Shown here one piece after another: positions 10,512-16,452 of a stretch of 18,978 bases of DNA. Position 1 is the stretch's first letter, and each line of letters begins with the position of its first letter. Under the pieces are notes generated by a model. That model saw only the letters and a program-made list of their open reading frames with translations, had not been told where the DNA came from and searched no databases. The position numbers were made by a program, and so were the translations under genes. Source of the stretch: Hamiltosporidium magnivora (lineage: Eukaryota > Microsporidia > Dubosqiidae); the NCBI GenBank assembly GCA_004325065.1, contig PITI01000152.1, forward strand, positions 1 through 18,978, in the 5' to 3' direction.

Positions 10512-10625
10512 TATCTATAGGCCAAACACGTATAATCCCGAGTTACAACTGATTAAAAGAAACAAATGGTAAACTTTTATTTGTTCATCCTCGACATCAG
10601 AGGTTAAAGAGGAATGGAATATGTA
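10512..10625 (+). repeat. Short dispersed repeat, copy 2 (partner at 7946-8066)
   Basis: Carries TATAGG, TATAATCCCGAGTTA, ATTAAAAGAAACAA, TTGTTCATCCTCGA and AGAGGTTAAAGAGGAATG in the same order as the partner copy. Homology stops on both sides, so this marks a discrete unit of about 105-115 bases. Confidence 0.65.
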
Positions 10626-10764
10626 TATAAAAATATTGTATTCATTAAAATAAAATTATCATTGTCTAAGAAATGGTAAAAATAAATGTATAGAAAGTAC
10701 TATCGATACTAAATATGATCGCTCTGCACCTTTGCAGTAATATATTTATTAGTTCAATTTTGTA

Positions 10765-10992
10765 TTGAAAATACAAGATTTAATTAATAAAATTCAGATT
10801 AAAACAATTTTAATTCTTTTATATATTTTCTTTGTCTCTTTAACCATCATAATTTACACTTCTAATTCCGAATATTCGTTTAGTATTATTTTCGGTTCCT
10901 CGGTAAGATCAACATTAAATATTTCAATGGTTGTTGAGATATATAGACATTCTAAGAAAATTTTGGCGAAAAAATCAAAAATCTTTTTGTAA
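10765..10992 (+). pseudogene. Possible N-terminal remnant of a secreted or membrane LRR-family gene
   Basis: A 75-codon frame begins at a TTG with a stop just upstream and no ATG before residue 55, so it is unlikely to be translated as it stands. It encodes a lysine-bearing lead, a hydrophobic stretch (ILILLYIFFVSLTIIIY) and then S-E-Y-S-F-S-I-I-F, the same order seen at the N-termini of the two large LRR proteins (hydrophobic core, then F.I..F and a polar stretch). The resemblance is of pattern, not of clear identity. AT-rich sequence easily yields hydrophobic codons, so chance is a real alternative. A CTGCA-CCTT-TGCAG hairpin lies at 10724-10737. Confidence 0.25.
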
Positions 10993-11610
10993 ACTTCTAG
11001 AACACGATTTTTATATTTTAATAGTTTATAATTGAATTATTTTTTATATTAATAATTAAGAATGTCTTTTAAACAAGTATCTTACAGATATATTGTAAGA
11101 TTGATTAAGCAACAGTCAAAATAGAGATATAGTTATATGTCAGAGTACTAAAACTATGTTCATAATAATTTAGTTTTGTCTGATATAGAATATATCCACT
11201 CTGAATGTATTTAAGTTTGAAAACCGCAAAAACCATATCGGGTTAAGAGCAAAGCTACTAAAAAAAATTAAATTTTAAAGAAGATACACACCAACCAAAA
11301 CAAGCATATAAACTCAGAGATACGTAGAAATTAGACTTTAACTACAGCCACAATCAAAAACACATATCACATAAATTATGAATTTAAAAATATATAAAGA
11401 ATTCCACCTTCAAAGATATATCTGTATAAATTATGAAAATCTAGATAATATTGTAATTATTTCAATTAATCTCTATTAATACCGAATACCAGTATTATAA
11501 AGAAATCAGCAATAAAAAAATATTTAATTTAGAAGAAAAAGAAGAATAAAATCTAACGTATTTTTAAAATTTAATTCTAATATTTTATAATATATAAACC
11601 ACTATCTTAA
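10993..11610. other. Intergenic, no feature seen
   Basis: AT-rich sequence with no open frame of interest, leading into the tandem repeats upstream of the nucleolin-like gene. Confidence 0.5.
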
Positions 11611-11980
11611 TACCAGTTATACGGTTACATTGTTCTTTTCTTAAATTAAAAATTATTATTTTTAAAATTATATTCATCATATGTTTTATACGAGTTTTAC
11701 TGACACATTATTCTTTTCTTAATGTAAAATTATATTCATCATATGTTTTATTCAGTAATTCAGTATTTTATTCTTTTCTTAAAATAAAATTCTATTCATA
11801 ATATGTTTTATTCAGTTTTACTGACACATTATTCCTTTCTTAAAGTAAAAATATATTCAATCATATGTTTTATACCAGTTATTCTACACTTTTCCTTTCT
11901 TAAAGTAAAAATATATTCAATCATATGTTTTATACCAGTTATTCTACACTTTTCTTTTCTTAAACTAAAAATAATTTAAT
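11611..11980. repeat. Degenerate 60-bp tandem repeats (about 6 copies)
   Basis: Units at 11611-11688, 11689-11750, 11751-11810, 11811-11872, 11873-11932 and a partial unit from 11933. Each contains TTCTTTTCTTAAA.TAAAA, then TATTCATCATATGTTTTA, then (T/A)CCAGTT or TTCAGTTTTACTGACAC. The last two full units are nearly identical, the outer ones diverged, as expected for expansion at one end. The array ends about 235 bases before the start codon of the nucleolin-like gene, so it may lie in or near its promoter. Confidence 0.92.
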
Positions 11981-12206
11981 TTATAAATCAATAAAACAAA
12001 TAAAATATAACATTCGGTTCTTATTTATATTCTTTGCGCCTTTTTCAAATTTAATTAACTGATGTTATTATCAAATGTTTTTCTTCTTAAAAATTAAACA
12101 CCCTTTAGTTATAATGATGATACTTAACGGGTTTTAATGATAAAAAATATTTTTCCTTTTAATTTTATTTATAATATTAACGGTTATATTAAAAAATATT
12201 TTCTAT

Positions 12207-12214
12207 CCCTTCAA
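12207..12214 (+). promoter_or_regulatory. CCC-like start-codon motif
   Basis: CCCTTCAA directly precedes the ATG at 12215. It is close to the arrangement at the first LRR gene (CCCC then ATG within about 14 bases) and supports the ATG at 12215 over the in-frame ATG at 12137. Confidence 0.55.
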
Positions 12215-13384
12215 ATGGCAAGAGGAAGACCAGTAAAAAAACAAGAGAGTTCAGAATCAGAACAATCAAATGATACTAGTTGTTCTAGCAGTGAACAGAG
12301 TTCAGCGAGTGTATCAGCAAGTGGATCAGTGAGTGAGCAAGAAGTAGTAAGTACTAAGAAAGGCGTTCAAGCTGCAAGTTGTTCTGAGAGTGGCTCATCA
12401 GAGAGTTGTTCTGCGAGTGGATGTGAGAGTGGAAGCAGCGCGACCGAGACAGACAGTGAGGACTCGGGTGATTCTGAAAGCGATTCATCTACAGCAACTG
12501 AATCAGTGGAAACCAAATCTGAGTTGCCAAAAGGTGGAAAACCAACAGTCTGTGAAAAAATTGAAGTAGAAAGTAATGAATCTTCAACTGAAAAATCCGA
12601 AAAGGATTCTGAAGAAGAAAATAGTAAATCTGCATCCGATGTTTCTTCTGAAGACGAAAAATTATCGAGTTCAGAGAAAAGTGAAAAAAATGATGAAATT
12701 TTAAGTGAAGAAGAAAAAAACCGAAGAACAATTTTTATCAAAGGCTTATCTGAAAGTGCAAACGAGTCTTCTTTAAGAAAAGAGTTACAAAAAAATGGGA
12801 AAGTAGTTGATATTAGAATTCCAAAGGATTCTAGAAGTGGTAAGAATAAAGGTTATGCTTATATTCAATTTTCCAAAGAATCTGAAGCAACTTCTGCTTT
12901 AAAATTAAATGGAAAGAAACTTTTGGGAACCGAAGTTGTTGTCGACAATGCTAAAATGAAGAACAGAAATGAGGGAGGAGATGGTAATACTCTTTTCGTA
13001 AGAGGCATTCCATTTGAATGTTCTGAAGACAAGCTAAACAAATATATGAGTAAGTTTGGAGAAGTTTTAAGTGTTTCAATTCCAAAAGACAGAGAAAATA
13101 TCAACAGAAACAAAGGATTTTGTTTCGTATCTTTTAAGGAGGCTAGTGTGGCTGAAAGAGTCGTAAAAAGTAATCTTGTTTTTGAAGATAGAAAATTGAG
13201 TTGTGAGAAGAAAATGGGAGAAAATAAATTTGGCAACAAAAATAATAATTCTGGTTTCAGAGATAAAAAAAGAGAAAATATGAGAAATACGGGTGGTAAT
13301 GGTTTTAAAAACAATAGGAGAGATTCTAAAGGATTTGATAATAAAAATAAGAGGGTTAGGTTCAGAGATAATGATAGCGATTAA
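12215..13384 (+). CDS. Nucleolin-like (Nsr1/Gar2 type) nucleolar RNA-binding protein, 389 aa
   Basis: Residues about 10-168 are an extended acidic, serine-rich region with many SES, SSE and EEE clusters, typical casein-kinase-II target sequence. Two RNA recognition motifs follow: RRM1 at about 170-247 (RNP2 TIFIKGL, RNP1 KGYAYIQF at 212-219) and RRM2 at about 258-333 (RNP2 LFVRGI, RNP1 KGFCFVSF at 300-307). Residues 334-389 are basic and rich in Asn, Gly and Arg, like the GAR tails of the family. This order (acidic tract, two RRMs, basic Gly/Arg tail) is that of yeast Nsr1 and fission yeast Gar2, which act in pre-rRNA processing and small-subunit assembly in the nucleolus. An ATG 78 bases upstream in frame would add 26 residues of AT-rich, hydrophobic sequence; I reject it because CCCTTCAA precedes the ATG at 12215 and because MARGRPVKK is a plausible start. 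Tandem repeats flank the gene on both sides. Confidence 0.93.
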   Translation: MARGRPVKKQESSESEQSNDTSCSSSEQSSASVSASGSVSEQEVVSTKKGVQAASCSESGSSESCSASGCESGSSATETDSEDSGDSESDSSTATESVETKSELPKGGKPTVCEKIEVESNESSTEKSEKDSEEENSKSASDVSSEDEKLSSSEKSEKNDEILSEEEKNRRTIFIKGLSESANESSLRKELQKNGKVVDIRIPKDSRSGKNKGYAYIQFSKESEATSALKLNGKKLLGTEVVVDNAKMKNRNEGGDGNTLFVRGIPFECSEDKLNKYMSKFGEVLSVSIPKDRENINRNKGFCFVSFKEASVAERVVKSNLVFEDRKLSCEKKMGENKFGNKNNNSGFRDKKRENMRNTGGNGFKNNRRDSKGFDNKNKRVRFRDNDSD

Positions 13385-13552
13385 TTAAATCAGAGAAACC
13401 AATTTTTTTTACATTTATATTTTTTCTATTGAGAAAGCTATTCTAATTTGGTATTTCATGTTATATTTTTTAGTTTTAGAAATTTTCTAATTTCTGTTTA
13501 TAGGATTTAAAATTTGTTTAATTCATTATTCTTATTTTCAGTTTTTAATATT
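13385..13552. other. 3' flank of nucleolin-like gene
   Basis: T-rich sequence with no AATAAA close to the stop codon. No gene seen. Confidence 0.4.
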
Positions 13553-13720
13553 CCTTTTTTTTGATTTTAATATTTATTTAATTTTTTCTCATATTTAATT
13601 AAATTATTCCTATTTTTTTCATTATAATCCTTTTTTTTGATTTTTAATATTTATTTAATTTTTTTTGTAATATTTAAATTATTACTTTTATTTTTATTCA
13701 TTAATATTTCTTTTTTTGAT
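13553..13720. repeat. Degenerate tandem repeat, about 76-81 bp units
   Basis: Two units, 13553-13628 and 13629-13709, with a third beginning at 13710. Each starts with CC followed by about 8 T, then GATTTTAATATTTATTTAATTT and a T-rich tail. The T-rich composition makes borders approximate. Confidence 0.65.
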
Positions 13721-13985
13721 TTGTATCATTGCTTTTCTTATTTTATAAAATTAAATTATTAATTCTATTTTCAGTTTTTAATTTCAGTTTATAATTTTTT
13801 TTTAATTTTTTTAATTTTTTTATGGTCATTCGAACGATTTTAATTTACTATTTTTATTTGTATTATTACTTTTCTTATTTTAATATAATATAACTATTCA
13901 TTCTGTTTTCAGTTTATAGTTTCTTTTTATTTGTTTGATGTTTTTTTTTATAGTCAGTCAAACGGTTTAATTTACAATTTTTATT
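13721..13985. repeat. Diverged tandem duplication, about 130-137 bp units
   Basis: Unit 13721-13857 (starting TTGTAT.ATT.CTTTTCTTATTTTA) is repeated at 13858-13985. Both end with (A/T)TAGTC or TGGTC, then .TC.AACG.TTTTAATTTAC.ATTTTTATTTG. The shared AACGATT/AACGGTT core is unusual in this T-rich context and makes the duplication visible. Confidence 0.7.
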
Positions 13986-14099
13986 TGGATTTTTTCGAAG
14001 ATACTGTGCCTAGTATTTTAGTAATTTTAATTGTCCTAAATGATTTGTTTTAAATAATTTATTTTATTCTGATTTATTATTTATTTTATTTAATTAAAA
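13986..14099. other. Intergenic
   Basis: T-rich sequence with nothing recognisable. Confidence 0.4.
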
Positions 14100-14264
14100 A
14101 TGGATGGAAATCGTAAGAAATTTATAAATATGTATTTCAATTACTTATTTGTTCTTTTTTTTATAATTTTCACCGTTTTTACTACTCAATCAATTCAACT
14201 TTCTACTCAAATAATTGATTTTTATTTTTATTTATACATTTTCTCTTTCACATGTAAATCTTAA
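14100..14264 (+). CDS. Small ORF with signal-peptide-like N-terminus (54 aa), possible gene remnant
   Basis: An ATG at 14100 opens a 54-residue frame: MDGNRKKFINM, a hydrophobic core (YFNYLFVLFFIIFTVF), then TTQS and a polar/hydrophobic tail. Basic residues just before the core and a small-residue stretch after it fit a secretory signal. It lacks a CCC-like motif upstream. The tail after the core is AT-rich and stops at a TAA. Downstream, 14387-14497 encodes a lysine- and glutamate-rich 36-residue frame that could be another piece of the same decayed gene. It may instead be a chance ORF in hydrophobic-codon-rich AT sequence. Confidence 0.3.
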   Translation: MDGNRKKFINMYFNYLFVLFFIIFTVFTTQSIQLSTQIIDFYFYLYIFSFTCKS

Positions 14265-14386
14265 ATTTATTATTTTAACAATAATATTTATAGTGTTTGA
14301 TATATTAAAAAATATCTGATTTATACAGCACAAGCCACTAACGATGAAGATGGTGTTTAACATTTAAGAAAAAGAAATAATATTTT

Positions 14387-14497
14387 ATGATTTCAGAAAA
14401 AAAGAACCACATTAAAGAACCCATGATAAACATAAATGAAGAGTTGGATTTAGAAGAAGAAAATATTATAGAACAAAAGGTAGAAGCAAATGCATAG
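14387..14497 (+). CDS. Small lysine/glutamate-rich ORF (36 aa), possible gene remnant
   Basis: The frame begins MISEKKNHIKEP and continues with NEELDLEEENII. Its charged, non-AT-skewed amino-acid choice differs from the surrounding noise, and after its stop the same frame reads EWQNACTT before a further stop, so it may be a fragment of a longer decayed gene. No family can be assigned. It lies between the signal-like ORF at 14100 and the repeat copy at 14551. Confidence 0.2.
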   Translation: MISEKKNHIKEPMININEELDLEEENIIEQKVEANA

Positions 14498-14550
14498 GAG
14501 TGGCAAAATGCTTGTACCACATAAATTTATTAAATCACTTAAAATAAAAT

Positions 14551-14830
14551 TGGATAAGTGCAACCAAAATAAAACTATCTCGTCGTAATTAAAAATACAA
14601 ATTAATGTGAGAAATCACAGTTTGAATTTTTGATTAGGCAAGATCATACTAAACTTTTCTTTTCTTTACAAATCTCATATAAAGGAGAAGGTCTACAAAA
14701 TAGCAAAATTTTTTCTACAAATCAATTTTGTAATTTCCTATGTAACTAGATTGAAATACTTGGCTGAAGTTATTAGTATTTGTCATAATTTTATCGCTCA
14801 GGTTTACTTATGAGGAAATATTTTTTTTAA
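14551..14830 (+). mobile_element. Dispersed repeat, copy D (diverged fragment)
   Basis: Begins TGGATAAG..AACCA and matches copy A (read on its minus strand) in order: GTTTGAATTTTT exactly, then GGAGAAGGTCTACAAAATAGC versus GGAGTGGTCTACGAAATAGC, then TTTTCTAC.AAT and TATGTAAC.AGATTG. No open frame. The 3' part beyond about 14800 is not recognisable. Confidence 0.65.
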
Positions 14831-15002
14831 AATTTATATTTCTTTCCAACAAAAGAAAATCATCCAAATTGAGATTGACTAAAAAAAATTTGCAATTATT
14901 TTCAATCAGAATGTCTTCTAGGTGTTTTAGAAGGATTTTATTGTGAAGGTATAAAATTTGAATGGGTAAATGAAATAAAGTCAAAGAATGTGAGGCTGAC
15001 AA
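14808..15002 (-). pseudogene. Possible LRR-gene remnant (minus strand)
   Basis: A 64-codon frame with only a TTG start and a stop just upstream encodes leucine-rich sequence (KHLEDILIENN, then VNLNLDDFLLLER) whose spacing resembles an LRR. There is no in-frame ATG. It could be debris of a second copy of the LRR family or coincidence in AT-rich DNA. Confidence 0.2.
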
Positions 15003-15427
15003 CCTAACCTATCAAAAGAAAATTGTCTTTAGAAAGCCTAGAACTTGGCGAATCTATGATTCATCACTAGATTGTGTTCCATCCGTAGAGAAGGAGCGAG
15101 CTATTAAATAAATAAAAGTCAAAGAATAATTAAATTTTTTATTTTTTTTCTTTAAAAATCGTTTTAAAATCACCACTACCAATCTGTATTGTTACGATAT
15201 TGTCATTGGAACCATTTATAATAGTAAAAATGTTTTCTTCCTAAAACGTTTCATAGATCATTTTTTCGTTAAAAAACAATTTGATATTTTTACAAGTCGT
15301 TTGGGTATTTCATACCTTTAAAAAGCCACTCATTTGCTCTTAATCTTTTTTTTCATAATTACTTTACTTAGCATAAATGGTTTTAAATTGAAATTAAAGA
15401 GAAATGATAATATATATAAATACACTA
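15003..15427. other. Intergenic, no gene recognised
   Basis: A short GC-richer piece at about 15030-15105 (ATTCATCACTAGATTGTGTT region) may be debris of the dispersed repeat but could not be aligned. The rest is AT-rich. Confidence 0.4.
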
Positions 15428-15590
15428 AAAAATAAACAACATATTTACTCAAATGAAAACCATGGATGCAAAATATCCTTCTATAATTAGGTTTTATATT
15501 TTTAATTTAAAAATAAACGATATATTTGCTCAAATGATAACCATAGATGTAAACTATCCTCCTATATTTAGGTTTTATATTTTTTCATTC
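15428..15590 (+). repeat. 81-bp tandem duplication, in frame
   Basis: Units 15428-15508 and 15509-15589 share AAAAATAAAC..(C/A)ATATTT.CTCAAATGA.AACCAT(G/A)GATG and TAGGTTTTATATTTTT. The period of 81 bases is 27 codons. In the frame starting at 15429, both units are open and encode related peptides (QMKTMDAKYPSIIRFYIF, QMITIDVNYPPIFRFYIF). The frame is short (a stop precedes it at 15426 and it ends at 15635), so it may be a decayed repeat-bearing gene or a non-coding duplication. Confidence 0.8.
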
Positions 15591-15739
15591 TTTACCTTTA
15601 AAAAATCTTTGTATAAATCAAGTAAGATAATATAAATTAAAAGAGGTGAAAAGAAGAATATAAAGAAAAGATACGCAGAAAAATACAAATTTACAACGTG
15701 CATCTTTCTATATAAAGAAGTTTTAAGGATTTTCTTCAT
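15591..15739. other. Intergenic
   Basis: AT-rich, purine-rich sequence between the duplication and copy E. No feature seen. Confidence 0.4.
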
Positions 15740-16190
15740 CATTTTTTCAAAAAAATTTCTCGTAAAATGAAAAAAAACGAAAGATTACGATAGTAATTAC
15801 GAGCAAAGGCATATGGATTCAGCCTTGCTCACTTGGGTTAGAAGAATCAGCACCAGAATACAAAAACCAAATCCATCAAAGCTAGAAATGTTAATCAGGG
15901 TTATGCTTTGTGCTATGAAGTTGCACTGTTCAAGTGACACACGAAAGTCTTCGAGATATATCTTGGCCAGAAATATATATGGTTTGGAAAGGCAGACCAA
16001 TTGATATTTTGCTTGCCTTGAGGCAGCCCAGGATGTGTTTCGATCTACGATCTTACTCCATGCAATATACATTAACGAACATCGGGCAACAGCCTCGTTC
16101 ATTGTTTTAGCTCTAAAAACTTCTTATGCGAAAGGCTTTGGGATTTTTTTATCCTAGGGTACCGATAAGCGTTGGAGAACAGTCATTTAT
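15740..16190 (+). mobile_element. Dispersed repeat, copy E (possible Mutator-like transposase core)
   Basis: Homologous to copy A (15740-15935: TAATTAC, GCCTTGCTCACT, GGTTAT...TTGCACT) and to copy B (GAGATATATCTT, GATCTACGATCTTACTC, ATTAACGAAC, CTAAAAACTT). It is clearly GC-richer than its flanks. One plus-strand frame, 15813-16001, is open for 63 codons from an ATG. After a stop the same frame continues as AQDVFRSTILLHAIYINEH and then SFIVLALKTSYAKGFGIFL, which resembles the MULE transposase block (DgTFrs...qLytIh....iPlvfALL..Kt..tY..lF) with Asp of DVFRS at the first catalytic position. It is dead, as stops interrupt every frame. Confidence 0.6.
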
Positions 16191-16452
16191 ATTAAACCTA
16201 GAACTGGATTAATATTATGAAGTTAATATAACACTTGCCACTGTTGTAAAAATATCTGATGTTTTAGAAATAAACCTATTTTATGATTTCGTTATATGTT
16301 AAATACCAATCGTATAAATTAAAAATACAAAATATTTTAATTTACTTCATATACTTGATATTTTAGCATACAATAGTTTTAATCATGATAAAACAGAAAA
16401 TACATTTAATCAAGATTTAATTAAGAGATAAGAAAATAAAAAAACTATTTAT
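16191..16452. other. 5' flank of second LRR gene
   Basis: AT-rich sequence with no CCC-like motif directly before the ATG at 16453. The only C-rich spot is ACCT just before a second in-frame ATG at 16474. Confidence 0.4.

Noticed and set aside
12367..13314. Minus-strand frames of 80-149 codons inside the nucleolin-like gene
   Set aside because: They are antisense shadows of the serine- and RRM-coding sequence and have no domain of their own.
15797..16102. 101-codon minus-strand frame in copy E, and its counterpart at 8586-8849
   Set aside because: The plus-strand frame of the same repeat carries the transposase-like block. The two minus frames align only because the DNA is homologous.
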